The position numbers and the translations under genes were made by a program. A stretch of DNA of 64,000 nucleotides from an uncultured Anaerococcus sp. (lineage in GTDB: Bacteria; Bacillota; Clostridia; Tissierellales; Peptoniphilaceae): NCBI RefSeq assembly GCF_943912825.1, contig NZ_CALTUX010000003.1, positions 1-64,000 of the forward strand. Direction: 5' to 3'. Positions 42,369 to 52,030 of this stretch are shown here, one piece after another. The notes beneath the pieces are model-generated. The model did not search any database. It had not been told where the DNA came from and saw only the letters and a list, made by a program, of their open reading frames with translations. Position 1 is the first letter of the stretch. Each line of letters starts with the position of its first letter.

Positions 42369-43391
42369 ATGAAAACAAGCGAATTTGATTATTATTTACC
42401 AGAAGAATTAATAGCCCAACATCCTTCATCCCAAAGAGATGAAGCTAGGATGATGGTTTTAGATAGAAAAACTGGAAAGACTTGCGATAAATATTTTTAT
42501 GATATCATCGATTATCTTAAAGAAGGTGATGTCCTTGTAATGAATGACACAAGAGTAATACCAGCTAGATTATTTGGAGCAAGACCAGGTAAGTCTGAGA
42601 AAATCGAGGTATTTTTACTAAATAATACTGAAGGCAGTAAGTGGGAAGTCTTGGTTAGACCAGGCAAGAAGATGAAAATAGGAACAGAAGTTGTATTTTC
42701 CGACGAATTATCATGCAAGGTTATAGATATAAAGGAAGATGGCAATAGGATTGTAGAATTTTATTTCGAAGGAATATTTAACGAAATACTAGATAGGCTT
42801 GGAAACATGCCTCTACCTCCATATATCAAGGAGAAACTAAAAGATAACGAAGATTATCAGACTGTATATGCCAAAAATCCAGGCTCTGTAGCTGCACCGA
42901 CAGCTGGTTTACATTTTACTAAAGATCTTCTTAAAAGAATAGAAGAAAAGGGCATAAAATTAGCTTATCTTACCCTAAATGTAGGCTTAGGAACCTTTAG
43001 ACCTGTAAGTGAAGATGATCCAACAAACCACAAGATGCACTCAGAATTTTACACAATCTCACAAGAGACTGCTGATATCATAAATGATGCAAAGGATAAA
43101 GGAAACAGAGTTATAGCTGTAGGAACAACATCCATTAGGACTCTGGAATCAGTTTATCAGAAAAATAATAAAGTTTGTGAGGATTCTGGTTGGACAGATA
43201 TCTTTATATATCCAGGTTTTGAATTTAAGGTAGTAGATGCGATTATAACAAATTTCCACCTACCTAAATCAACTCTAATAATGTTAATAGCGGCCTTCAC
43301 AAGCAGAGAAATTATATTAAACGCCTACAATGAAGCAGTTAATAAAGAATATAGATTCTTCTCATTCGGCGATTGTATGTTCATAAAATAG
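42369..43391 (+). CDS. queA: S-adenosylmethionine:tRNA ribosyltransferase-isomerase
   Basis: Transfers and isomerises the ribosyl group of SAM to preQ1-modified tRNA, giving epoxyqueuosine. FDYYLPEELIAQHP at the N-terminus, VMNDTRVIPARLFG, PPYIKEKL, VAAPTAGLHFT and the C-terminal FHLPKSTLIMLIAAF are family blocks. The 340-aa length is normal. Paired with tgt, the preceding step of the queuosine pathway. preQ1 synthesis genes are not in this window. Confidence 0.97.
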   Translation: MKTSEFDYYLPEELIAQHPSSQRDEARMMVLDRKTGKTCDKYFYDIIDYLKEGDVLVMNDTRVIPARLFGARPGKSEKIEVFLLNNTEGSKWEVLVRPGKKMKIGTEVVFSDELSCKVIDIKEDGNRIVEFYFEGIFNEILDRLGNMPLPPYIKEKLKDNEDYQTVYAKNPGSVAAPTAGLHFTKDLLKRIEEKGIKLAYLTLNVGLGTFRPVSEDDPTNHKMHSEFYTISQETADIINDAKDKGNRVIAVGTTSIRTLESVYQKNNKVCEDSGWTDIFIYPGFEFKVVDAIITNFHLPKSTLIMLIAAFTSREIILNAYNEAVNKEYRFFSFGDCMFIK

Positions 43392-43399
43392 GAGGAAAG

Positions 43400-44518
43400 A
43401 TGCCTTTAAAATACGAATTAATTAAAAAAGATAAATACACAAATGCAAGGGTTGGTGTGATTCATACAGCCCATGGAGATATTCCTACTCCTATCTTTAT
43501 GCCAGTAGGAACTCTAGGTACTGTAAAAACAATGACTGTAGATGACTTAAAAGAAATGGAAGCAAAAATTATCTTAGGTAATACCTATCATTTATATCTA
43601 AAGCCAGGTATGGACATAATGGAAAAAGCTGGTGGCCTTCATAAATTTATGAATTGGGATAGACCAATACTTACAGATTCAGGTGGATTTCAGGTATTTT
43701 CTCTAGCTGATAATAGAAAAATAAGTGAAGAAGGAGTTATGTTTAGGTCTCATATAGATGGATCAAAACACTTCTTTACACCTGAAAAGGCAATAGAAAT
43801 TCAAAATACCATACATTCTGATATCATGATGAGCTTTGATGAATGTGTAGATGCAAGGGCTGATTATGATTATGTGAAAAATTCAATGGAAAGAACCCTT
43901 AGATGGGCTAAAAGAGGGCTTGATTATCATAAAAAACACTCCCATCCTGACCAATCACTGTTTGGCATAGTCCAAGGTGGAATGTTTAAAGACCTAAGAG
44001 AAATATCTGCAAGAGAAACAACAGCAATGGACTTTGACGGATTTTCTATAGGTGGTCTATCTGTTGGAGAAACTAAGGAAGAGATGATTGATATCTTAAA
44101 TTTCACAACTCCTTTATTACCAGAAGATAAGCCAAGATATAATATGGGCGTAGGTACCCCTGATTATTTATTTGAATCATTCCAAGCTGGCATTGATATG
44201 GCAGATTGTGTCCTTCCAACAAGAATTGCAAGAAATGGTACAGCACTTACATCTAGGGGCAGACTAGTAGTGAAAAATGCGACTTATAAGGAAGATTTTT
44301 CTAAACTTGATCCTGATTGTGATTGCTATACTTGCTCAAACCATTCAAGAGCTTATATAAGACATCTAATAAATGCCAATGAAATTTTAGGAGCAAGACT
44401 TCTATCCTACCATAACCTATATTTCTTACTAAAGATGTGTGAAAATATAAGGGAAGCCATAATGAACGATTCTTTCCTAGACTATAAGAAAGAATTTTAT
44501 AGTAAATATGGTTACTGA
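43400..44518 (+). CDS. tgt: tRNA-guanine transglycosylase
   Basis: Exchanges G34 for preQ1 in tRNAs with GUN anticodons. TDSGGFQVFSL holds the active-site aspartate; GGLSVGE and the nucleophile region LPTRIARNG follow. The zinc site is CDCYTCSNHSRAYIRHL (three cysteines and a histidine). The start at 43400 (MPLKYEL) is fixed by AGGAGG 4 nt upstream; 43373 in the same frame overlaps queA. The 372-aa length is typical. Confidence 0.97.
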   Translation: MPLKYELIKKDKYTNARVGVIHTAHGDIPTPIFMPVGTLGTVKTMTVDDLKEMEAKIILGNTYHLYLKPGMDIMEKAGGLHKFMNWDRPILTDSGGFQVFSLADNRKISEEGVMFRSHIDGSKHFFTPEKAIEIQNTIHSDIMMSFDECVDARADYDYVKNSMERTLRWAKRGLDYHKKHSHPDQSLFGIVQGGMFKDLREISARETTAMDFDGFSIGGLSVGETKEEMIDILNFTTPLLPEDKPRYNMGVGTPDYLFESFQAGIDMADCVLPTRIARNGTALTSRGRLVVKNATYKEDFSKLDPDCDCYTCSNHSRAYIRHLINANEILGARLLSYHNLYFLLKMCENIREAIMNDSFLDYKKEFYSKYGY

Positions 44519-44778
44519 TGAAATTAGAATATTTAATCTTAATTCTTTTAGCTGTAGGTTTTTATTATACAAATGTGAAAGAATATAGGAAAGAAAGAGA
44601 AAAAAATAGATATATAGAAAATAATCTAAAAGAATCTAATAAAATTATCACCAAATCTGGAATAATAGGTTACGTTACAAATATTGATAAAAATCTTATT
44701 ACAATAATTAGTGGTGAAGGAGCAAAGATATCCTATATCACCATAGAAAAATCATATATCGAAGACATTTTAGATTAA
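44518..44778 (+). CDS. yajC: Preprotein translocase subunit YajC
   Basis: An 86-aa protein with one N-terminal membrane helix (about 4-18), a charged segment KEYRKEREKNRYI and a small beta domain with KSGIIGYVTNIDKN, as in YajC, an accessory of SecDF. It is one base past tgt in the classic tgt-yajC order. secD and secF do not follow here. Confidence 0.85.
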   Translation: MKLEYLILILLAVGFYYTNVKEYRKEREKNRYIENNLKESNKIITKSGIIGYVTNIDKNLITIISGEGAKISYITIEKSYIEDILD

Positions 44779-44795
44779 GGGCCAGGGGCCCTTTT
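44777..44795 (+). terminator. Terminator of the ruv-queA-tgt-yajC operon
   Basis: AAGGGCC (44777-44783) pairs with GGCCCTT (44787-44793), followed by TTTTC. It starts within the yajC stop codon. Confidence 0.75.
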
Positions 44796-44841
44796 CTTTA
44801 TATAAAGCAATTAAAGAGTATAATTTCTATGAAAGGATTTT

Positions 44842-46572
44842 ATGGCAAACTGGTTTATATACAATAAAAAACAAAATTACATTAATAATTTAAAAATAGA
44901 AGATATTACAAAATTGCAGGCCTTAATATTAGGAAATAGGGATATAATCGACCCTAAAAGAGTAGATATGTTTATAAGGCCAAGTCTTGACAAACTACAT
45001 GACCCTTTTCTACTAAATGATATGGACAAGGCAGTCGATTTGATTATAAAGACAATGCAAGAAGGTGGAGAAATAAGAATTTTTGGAGATTATGACCAAG
45101 ATGGTATAGCATCTGTAATGACCCTGATGGATGGGATGTTGTTTTATTATGATAATATCTCTTATGATATTCCTCACAGGGTAGATGAAGGCTACGGTAT
45201 ATCTTCAAAGATGAGTGATAAGGCCATAGAAGATGGAGTGTCTTTGGTTATAACTTGTGATAATGGTATAACAGGTTTTGATCAAATAGATAATTTAAGG
45301 GCTAATAATATAAATGTCATAGTGACAGACCACCATCAAATTGAGAAAAAGGAAAATGAGGAATGGGTAGAGCAGGTCCTCCCAAAGGCCAATGCAGTTA
45401 TAAATACTAAAAGATTAGACTCAAATTATCCTTTTGATGATTTATGTGGGGCAGGCGTAAGTTTTAAACTAATGCAAGGCCTTTATCAAAAACTTGACGG
45501 TGATATTTATTACTTATATTCACTTCTTGAATACGTTGCTATGGGTACAGTTTGTGATGTTGTATCTCTAACTGATGAAAATAGGATATTTGTAATAGAA
45601 GGACTCAATAGACTAAACCAAACTGAGAAAATAGGGATAAAAGCCCTCTTAGATGAAGCAGGTTGGGAAAGAGAAGTAGATGAATACACACTTGGCTTTA
45701 TCTTAGGTCCTCTAATGAATACTACTGGCAGGCTTAAATCAGCCAAAATGGCCATCGAGCTTTTGATAGAAGAAGATATAGATGACATCTATGATAAAGC
45801 TCGTGAATTAGTCAAACTTAACAACGAAAGAAAGTCGCTGACTGAATCTGCTTATAAGAGAGCATGCCAAATAATAGAAGAAAATTCCTATTACAAGGAT
45901 GATGTAATAGTAGTCTATGATGAAAATTTCAATGAATCAATCTGTGGGATAGTAGCTGGTAGGATAAAGGAAAAATACTACAGACCTACAATAGTTTTAA
46001 CCAAATCTAAAGATGAAAATATAGCAAAAGGTTCGGGTAGATCAATAGAAGCTTATAATATTTATGAAGAGATTTTACCCTTTAAAGACAAATTGGCTTC
46101 ATTTGGAGGTCACCCTATGGCCTGTGGACTTTCAATAGAAATTACTAATATTGATGAATTTAGAAAATTTTTAAACACAAATTCAAAGCTTTCCGATATG
46201 GAAAAAGAAAAATCAATCAATGTAGATAGTCAAATAAATATCTCCAACCTATCACTAGAATTTGCCGAAAGCCTTTTAAAATTAAAGCCTTTTGGTAAAG
46301 ACAATGAAAAGCCACTATTTGCAAATAAGGATGTATCGATTGCAAGCCTTTCAATGATAGGCAAGGATAAAAATACTATGAGGCTATCACTGTTTCAAAA
46401 TGGCTTCTATTATAATGCGATAAAATTTGGAGCTGAGAAAGAATTTCAGTATTTAAATGATAAGTTTAATGGCCAAATAGTTGGACAAAAAATAGATATA
46501 GTTTATTATCCAGATATAAACGAATTTAGGGGTCAAAGATCCCTACAACTTAAATTAATAGACATTAGGTGA
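44842..46572 (+). CDS. recJ: Single-stranded-DNA-specific exonuclease RecJ
   Basis: A 5'-3' exonuclease of DHH type used in recombination and repair. FGDYDQDGIASV (motif I), CDNGITG, TDHHQIE (motif III, DHH) and the C-terminal DHHA1 motif SFGGHPMACGLSI are visible. At 576 aa it is the short core form without the extended C-terminal domain found in some Firmicutes. AAAGGA precedes the ATG, and a TATAAT at 44819-44824 may be its promoter. Confidence 0.94.
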   Translation: MANWFIYNKKQNYINNLKIEDITKLQALILGNRDIIDPKRVDMFIRPSLDKLHDPFLLNDMDKAVDLIIKTMQEGGEIRIFGDYDQDGIASVMTLMDGMLFYYDNISYDIPHRVDEGYGISSKMSDKAIEDGVSLVITCDNGITGFDQIDNLRANNINVIVTDHHQIEKKENEEWVEQVLPKANAVINTKRLDSNYPFDDLCGAGVSFKLMQGLYQKLDGDIYYLYSLLEYVAMGTVCDVVSLTDENRIFVIEGLNRLNQTEKIGIKALLDEAGWEREVDEYTLGFILGPLMNTTGRLKSAKMAIELLIEEDIDDIYDKARELVKLNNERKSLTESAYKRACQIIEENSYYKDDVIVVYDENFNESICGIVAGRIKEKYYRPTIVLTKSKDENIAKGSGRSIEAYNIYEEILPFKDKLASFGGHPMACGLSIEITNIDEFRKFLNTNSKLSDMEKEKSINVDSQINISNLSLEFAESLLKLKPFGKDNEKPLFANKDVSIASLSMIGKDKNTMRLSLFQNGFYYNAIKFGAEKEFQYLNDKFNGQIVGQKIDIVYYPDINEFRGQRSLQLKLIDIR

Positions 46573-46576
46573 TTTT

Positions 46577-48757
46577 ATGGCAACAGATTTTAACAAAGAA
46601 TTTATAAAATTTAAAGAAATTATACTTAATAATAATCCAAAGGCTGATATTGATCTTATTAAAAAATCCTATGATTTTGGTGTGATAAATCATGATGGCC
46701 AAAAGAGAAATTCTGGAGAAGATTATTTTATCCACCCAATAGCTGTAGCCGAGAATCTATCTAATATGAAATTAGATGATCAAACTATATGTGCAGGCTT
46801 GATGCATGATGTTTTGGAGGATACTCCTGTAACAAGAGATGAAATGAAAGAAATCTTTGGCGAGGAGATAACCTTCCTAGTTGATGGGGTTACCAAGCTA
46901 AAAAACTTAAATTACAACTCTCGTGAAGAAAAACAGGCTGAAAATATTAGAAAAATGGTAATGGCTATGGCTAGCGATGTTAGGGTAGTTCTAATAAAGT
47001 TAGCAGATAGGCTTCATAATATGAGAACTCTTGAGTATATGACAAGAGAAAAGCAAATTCAAATAGCCAATGAAACCATTGAAATTTACGTGCCCCTAGC
47101 CCATAGGCTCGGAATATATTCATTAAAATGGGAACTGGAAGATTTATGCTTTAGATACCAAGAACCTGATAAGTATTATGAGCTTGCTGAGATGGTAAGT
47201 GTAAAAAGGCGAGAAAGAGAAGCATATATTAATGAAATAATTGATACTTTGACAAAATCACTTGCCAATACAAAAATAAACTTTGAAATTTCAGGAAGAC
47301 CAAAGTCTCTATATTCTATCAACAAAAAGATGGAAAGGAATAAAATCGCCTTTGAGGAAATTTATGACCTAACAGCTATTAGAGTATTAGTTGATACAAT
47401 TGCTGAATGCTACGCAGTCTTGGGCAAGGTCCACTCAATTTGGAGGCCTATACCTAATAGAATCAAGGATTATATTGGTCAACCAAAGCCAAATGGCTAC
47501 AGGTCCTTGCACACAACCGTATTTGGCGATGATTCAAGACCTTTTGAGGTACAAATTAGAACAAGGCAGATGCATAGGGAGTGTGAATTCGGTGTAGCTG
47601 CCCATTGGAGATATAAGGAAAATAAAAATACCAAATCAGACTTCGATGATGCTATGAGCTTTTTAAGGCAAATTGTTGAATGGCAAAAAGAAGGCGGCAG
47701 AGAGCAAAATAATCAAGAGTTTATGGAAACTCTGAAAAATGACTTTTTCTCAAGGGAAATTTACGTTTATTCTCCTGCAGGTGAGGTTTATTCATTGCCA
47801 ATTGAGTCATGTACAATAGATTTTGCCTATAAAATCCATACGGAAGTTGGTAATTCTTGCGTAGGTGCCAAAGTTAATGGCAGGATGGTTCCCCTAACTC
47901 ATAAACTAAAAACTGGAGACCTTGTTGAAATAATTACAAGTAAAAATTCTCAAGGACCAAGTAGGGATTGGCTTAATATCGTAAAATCAAACCAAGCCAA
48001 GTCAAAAATCAAGCAATACTTTAAAAGATATGACAAAGAAGAAAATATTGAAATAGGAAAAAGTTCTGTAATTAGGGAACTTAAAAAATATAAGCAACAT
48101 TACAAGAGCCTCCTAAAGCCAGAATGGCTAGATGAGATATCAACAGATTTAGGTTTCCCATCAGAGGATGAAATGTATGCTTCAGTAGGCTATGGAAGGA
48201 CTACGCCAGAGCAAATAAGCCAAAAGCTTATTAGAAGAGAAAAAGAGCTTGAAAATCAAGAAAAAATTGACAAATCTTTTGAAATTAACAATAGGGAAAT
48301 TAAAACTCAGGTTACAAATGAAATTAGGGTTTCTGATTTAACGGAAGATGTTGAGGTTAAATTTGCAAAATGTTGTACACCAGTTCCAGGGGACCCAATA
48401 GTTGGGTTTATAACTAAAGGTAATGGTATTTCAGTCCATGTAAAGACTTGCCCAAATATAATAAATTCTAAGTCACCGGAAAGACTCATAGACGTTTATT
48501 GGCAAAACCTAACAACTGATAAATTCCCTGTAAAGATTCAAATAATTTCTCTAAACAGTCCATCAACCTTATTTGAAGTATCAAAAATAATTTCGACATT
48601 TGATGTCAATATTTTAAGCATAAATGCAAGAACAGATTCTGATGAAGGAATAATGGATCTTATAATTGAAGTTAAGAGTACACAAGAATTAGAAAATGTA
48701 ATAAAAAAATTAAAGACGATAAAAACAGTATCGGATGTATTTAGGGTGAAAAGTTAA
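46577..48757 (+). CDS. rel: Bifunctional (p)ppGpp synthetase/hydrolase, Rel
   Basis: Stringent-response enzyme. The HD hydrolase domain has H53 and the HD pair at 77-78 (LMHDVLEDT), so hydrolysis should be retained. The synthetase domain has GRPKSLYSINKKM and the YRSLHTTVFG block. TGS (about 390-450, EVYSLPIESCTIDFAYKIH), the zinc-finger region with KCCTPVPGD and a C-terminal ACT domain (about 655-726) follow. The 726-aa length is typical of long RSH proteins. It is 4 nt after recJ and overlaps dtd by one base. CbpB at 85 is its potential regulator. Confidence 0.97.
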   Translation: MATDFNKEFIKFKEIILNNNPKADIDLIKKSYDFGVINHDGQKRNSGEDYFIHPIAVAENLSNMKLDDQTICAGLMHDVLEDTPVTRDEMKEIFGEEITFLVDGVTKLKNLNYNSREEKQAENIRKMVMAMASDVRVVLIKLADRLHNMRTLEYMTREKQIQIANETIEIYVPLAHRLGIYSLKWELEDLCFRYQEPDKYYELAEMVSVKRREREAYINEIIDTLTKSLANTKINFEISGRPKSLYSINKKMERNKIAFEEIYDLTAIRVLVDTIAECYAVLGKVHSIWRPIPNRIKDYIGQPKPNGYRSLHTTVFGDDSRPFEVQIRTRQMHRECEFGVAAHWRYKENKNTKSDFDDAMSFLRQIVEWQKEGGREQNNQEFMETLKNDFFSREIYVYSPAGEVYSLPIESCTIDFAYKIHTEVGNSCVGAKVNGRMVPLTHKLKTGDLVEIITSKNSQGPSRDWLNIVKSNQAKSKIKQYFKRYDKEENIEIGKSSVIRELKKYKQHYKSLLKPEWLDEISTDLGFPSEDEMYASVGYGRTTPEQISQKLIRREKELENQEKIDKSFEINNREIKTQVTNEIRVSDLTEDVEVKFAKCCTPVPGDPIVGFITKGNGISVHVKTCPNIINSKSPERLIDVYWQNLTTDKFPVKIQIISLNSPSTLFEVSKIISTFDVNILSINARTDSDEGIMDLIIEVKSTQELENVIKKLKTIKTVSDVFRVKS

Positions 48758-49206
48758 TGAGAGCAATTATACAAAGAGTTACACAAGCAAATGTTGTAGT
48801 AGATGAGGAAAAAATATCTGAGATAAAGGATGGTTATTTAATTTTACTGGCCGTTAAAGAAACAGATACAGATGATGACCTTGCCTATATACAAAGAAAA
48901 ATAAGCAATTTAAGAATATTCGAAGATGAAGAAGGCAAGCTTAACCTAAGCCTTAAGGATAAGGGAGGGGAAATCCTATTAGTTAGCCAATTTACCTTAT
49001 ATGGAGATGTAAGAAAAGGTAACAGGCCATCCTTTACCCAATCAGCGAATTTAGAAAAGGCAAATGACTATTATTTAAAACTAAGAGATAATTTAATTGA
49101 TGAAGGATTTAAAGTGAAAACTGGTAAATTTCAAGCTCACATGCAGGTATCTCTTACAAATGATGGTCCGGTTACAATAATTTTAGACAGTGAGAGGATT
49201 TTTTGA
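48757..49206 (+). CDS. dtd: D-aminoacyl-tRNA deacylase
   Basis: Removes D-amino acids mischarged on tRNA. The two signatures SQFTLYGDVRKGNRPSF and NDGPVT form the active site at the dimer interface. MRAIIQRVTQANV is the usual start. 149 aa. Follows rel, as in Bacillus, with a one-base overlap. Confidence 0.97.
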   Translation: MRAIIQRVTQANVVVDEEKISEIKDGYLILLAVKETDTDDDLAYIQRKISNLRIFEDEEGKLNLSLKDKGGEILLVSQFTLYGDVRKGNRPSFTQSANLEKANDYYLKLRDNLIDEGFKVKTGKFQAHMQVSLTNDGPVTIILDSERIF

Positions 49207-49808
49207 TGGAAGTTAAAAGATTTACCCTAGGACCTGTTATGACAAATATGTACGTGGTATCTATTGATGGGAAGGGTTTTATAGTAGATTGTCCTTATCC
49301 TTCTACTGCTGTAGATAAGTATATTGAGGATAATAATATTAAGATAGAATTTATTTTACAAACACATACTCACTTTGACCACGTGACAGGACTTAAGTAT
49401 TATAAAGATAGGTATGGTGTTCCAGTTTATGCTAGCGAGGAAGCAAAAGATATAGCTGAAGATAAAAATTATAATCTAGGACATCATTTAGGAAATCTAG
49501 AAGTACCAATTGATATTTTTCTAAAAGATAATGAAGTATTTAGTAAATATAATATTAGAGCAATCAAAACTCCGGGTCATACCATTGATTCTATGTGTTT
49601 TGTCATAGATAAGGCAATATTTACTGGGGATACACTTTTTAGATTATCAATAGGTAGGACAGATTTTCCAGGCGGGTCAATGGTAGAAATAATAGATTCT
49701 ATCAAAAATAAACTTGCAAGCTTTGGCAGGGATTATATAATTTATCCTGGACATAACGAAGAAAGCCTTTTGGGCTTTGAATTAGATAATAATCCATTTT
49801 TAAATTAA
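49206..49808 (+). CDS. Metallo-beta-lactamase fold hydrolase (glyoxalase II-like)
   Basis: A 200-aa hydrolase with the metal motif THTHFDHVTG, GHTIDSMCF, GDTLFRLSIGRTDFPGG and GHNEES, the pattern of YcbL/GloB-like thioesterases. It lacks the C-terminal substrate domain of true glyoxalase II, so the substrate is uncertain. The ATG at 49206 overlaps the dtd stop (TGATG). It is commonly found downstream of rel-dtd in Firmicutes. Confidence 0.9.
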   Translation: MEVKRFTLGPVMTNMYVVSIDGKGFIVDCPYPSTAVDKYIEDNNIKIEFILQTHTHFDHVTGLKYYKDRYGVPVYASEEAKDIAEDKNYNLGHHLGNLEVPIDIFLKDNEVFSKYNIRAIKTPGHTIDSMCFVIDKAIFTGDTLFRLSIGRTDFPGGSMVEIIDSIKNKLASFGRDYIIYPGHNEESLLGFELDNNPFLN

Positions 49809-49819
49809 TGGGAGGAAAT

Positions 49820-51568
49820 ATGGAATTTAAAAGAACAAATATGTGTGGAAGCTTAAGAATTGAAGACTTAGGCAAAGAAGTAGTTTTAATGGGTTGGGTT
49901 GGTAAAAAACGTAACCTAGGATCTCTTGTATTTATAGATTTAAGAGATAAGACAGGTATCAGCCAAATTGTAGTTAGAGAAGAAGATGCTGATAACTATC
50001 AGGTTGCAAAAAGCTTAGCTCAAGAATATGTAATAGAAGTTAAGGGAAAAGTTTTTGAAAGAGAAAGCAAAAACCCAGAGATTCCTACAGGCGATATAGA
50101 AATAATCGCTGACAAGATCAATATCCTTGATAAGGCAAAAACACCACCAATCTACGTCAAGGATGATGATGATGTTAGCGAAAATTTAAGGCTAAAATAT
50201 AGATATCTTGATATGAGAAAACCATCTGTTCAAAGAAATCTAAAACTTAGGTCAGATATTGTTAGGACCATGAGAGAATACATGTATGACAATGATTTTA
50301 CAGAAGTAGAAACACCTTTCCTAACAAAACCAACTCCAGAAGGAGCTAGGGACTACCTTGTACCATCAAGAATTAATTCAGGCAAGTTTTATGCCCTACC
50401 ACAATCACCACAGTTACTAAAACAAATTTTGATGATAGGGTCTCTAGATAGATATTTCCAAGTAGTAAAATGTTTTAGGGACGAGGACTTAAGAGCAAAT
50501 AGGCAACCAGAATTTACTCAGCTTGACCTTGAGATGAGCTTTTCAAACCAAGATGATGTAATAGCAATGAACGAAGGTTTGTTAAAGACCTTATTTGATA
50601 AGTACACAGACTATGATTTAAAACTACCAATAGCAAGGATGGATTATAGTGAAGCGATCGAATCATACGGATCAGATAAGCCAGATTTAAGATACGGTTA
50701 TAAAATTCAAGATGTATCTGATATATTTGTAGATAGCGATTTTAAAGTATTTTCAGATAATACAACAGATGGTAAATCTGTAAGGGCTATTAACTTTACA
50801 GGTTTAGAAGATAAATATTCAAGAAAACAACTTGATAAATTAACAGATTTTGTAAAAGATTATGGACTAAAAGGTCTATCTTATGTTAAATTTAACTCTG
50901 ATATGCAATCATCTATCAAAAAATTCCTAACTGATGAAATCATAGAAGGTCTAAAAGAGAAATTAGGGGCAAAAGAAGGAGATTTAATATTCCTAGCAGC
51001 TGATAAGGATAAAACAGTCCTAGAAGCCTTAGGAGCCCTAAGAGTAAAAATCGCTAAAGATAATAATCTTTACGAAAAAGAATATGCCCTAACTTGGGTA
51101 GTAAATTTCCCAATGTTTGAATACAGTGAAGAAGAAGATAGGTATGTTGCTCAACACCATCCTTTTACAATGATGAACGAAGAAGACATAGACCTACTTG
51201 AAACTCATCCAGAAAAGGTAAGAACTCAAGCATACGACATAGTTATAAATGGTGATGAGATGGGTGGAGGCTCAGTAAGGATTAATAATTCAGACTTACA
51301 AGAAAGAGTCTTTAAAGCTTTAAAACTAAGCAAGGAAGATATAGAAAACAAATTTGGTTTCTTTATTGAAGCCCTACAATATGGTACACCACCACATGCA
51401 GGACTTGCTTATGGTCTCGATAGATTATTGATGCTATTTGCAAAAACTGATAATATCAAAGACATAATTGCCTTCCCTAAGACACAATCAGCAACTTGCC
51501 CTCTAACTGAAGCTCCATCAATCGTTGATGACAAGGCTTTAGATGAGTTGAATATTAAATTGAGGTGA
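49820..51568 (+). CDS. aspS: Aspartyl-tRNA synthetase
   Basis: Class II synthetase of bacterial type. An N-terminal anticodon-binding OB fold (about 15-105) precedes the catalytic domain. Motif 2 is FRDEDLRANRQPEFTQLD, motif 3 GLAYGLDRLLMLF, and the bacterial GAD insertion lies between (about 290-420). No Asp/Asn-discriminating feature was tested, so an Asp/Asn dual specificity is possible. The start at 49820 has GGGAGG 6 nt upstream; ATG 49808 overlaps the previous stop. Confidence 0.96.
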   Translation: MEFKRTNMCGSLRIEDLGKEVVLMGWVGKKRNLGSLVFIDLRDKTGISQIVVREEDADNYQVAKSLAQEYVIEVKGKVFERESKNPEIPTGDIEIIADKINILDKAKTPPIYVKDDDDVSENLRLKYRYLDMRKPSVQRNLKLRSDIVRTMREYMYDNDFTEVETPFLTKPTPEGARDYLVPSRINSGKFYALPQSPQLLKQILMIGSLDRYFQVVKCFRDEDLRANRQPEFTQLDLEMSFSNQDDVIAMNEGLLKTLFDKYTDYDLKLPIARMDYSEAIESYGSDKPDLRYGYKIQDVSDIFVDSDFKVFSDNTTDGKSVRAINFTGLEDKYSRKQLDKLTDFVKDYGLKGLSYVKFNSDMQSSIKKFLTDEIIEGLKEKLGAKEGDLIFLAADKDKTVLEALGALRVKIAKDNNLYEKEYALTWVVNFPMFEYSEEEDRYVAQHHPFTMMNEEDIDLLETHPEKVRTQAYDIVINGDEMGGGSVRINNSDLQERVFKALKLSKEDIENKFGFFIEALQYGTPPHAGLAYGLDRLLMLFAKTDNIKDIIAFPKTQSATCPLTEAPSIVDDKALDELNIKLR

Positions 51569-51574
51569 TATGAA

Positions 51575-51994
51575 ATGTCAATGACTAAAGAAGGTTTAGT
51601 CCTTGAAAATAATAATGGCAATTTAAAAATCCAAGTAGATAGGAACTCTGCTTGCGGCTCTTGTGCTGCAAATGGATCTTGTGCTGAAAGAAAATCAACT
51701 ATAATTGAAATGTTTTCAGCAGATGATATAAAAAAGGGAGATACTGTGCTTTTACAAAGTGATGCAAGCCAGATAAACAAATTATCTGCCATAGTTTATG
51801 TATTTCCAATGATAATGGTAATGATAGGTGCTATAGGTCCATCATTATTATTTAAAAATTCAAACTTGGATTTAAATCTTATTTCCTTGTTAAGTGTATT
51901 AGTATTTTTAGCTATCTCAATTTTGATAATGAGAAAAGTAGATAAGAGATTTAAAAAAGAACAGCTAATGAAAATTAGGAAAATAAATAAATAA
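51575..51994 (+). CDS. RseC/MucC family (SoxR-reducing) membrane protein
   Basis: A 139-aa protein with the cysteine motif C27, C30, C36 (CGSCAANGSC), which may hold a cluster or be redox active, then two transmembrane helices (about 70-90 and 100-118). This matches RseC/SoxR-reducing-system family proteins, related in topology to RnfH-linked redox proteins. The role in Firmicutes is unclear. Starts 6 nt after aspS. Confidence 0.82.
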   Translation: MSMTKEGLVLENNNGNLKIQVDRNSACGSCAANGSCAERKSTIIEMFSADDIKKGDTVLLQSDASQINKLSAIVYVFPMIMVMIGAIGPSLLFKNSNLDLNLISLLSVLVFLAISILIMRKVDKRFKKEQLMKIRKINK

Positions 51995-52030
51995 TATTGA
52001 TAATTCAATATGGGATAAGGGAGTGAAAAA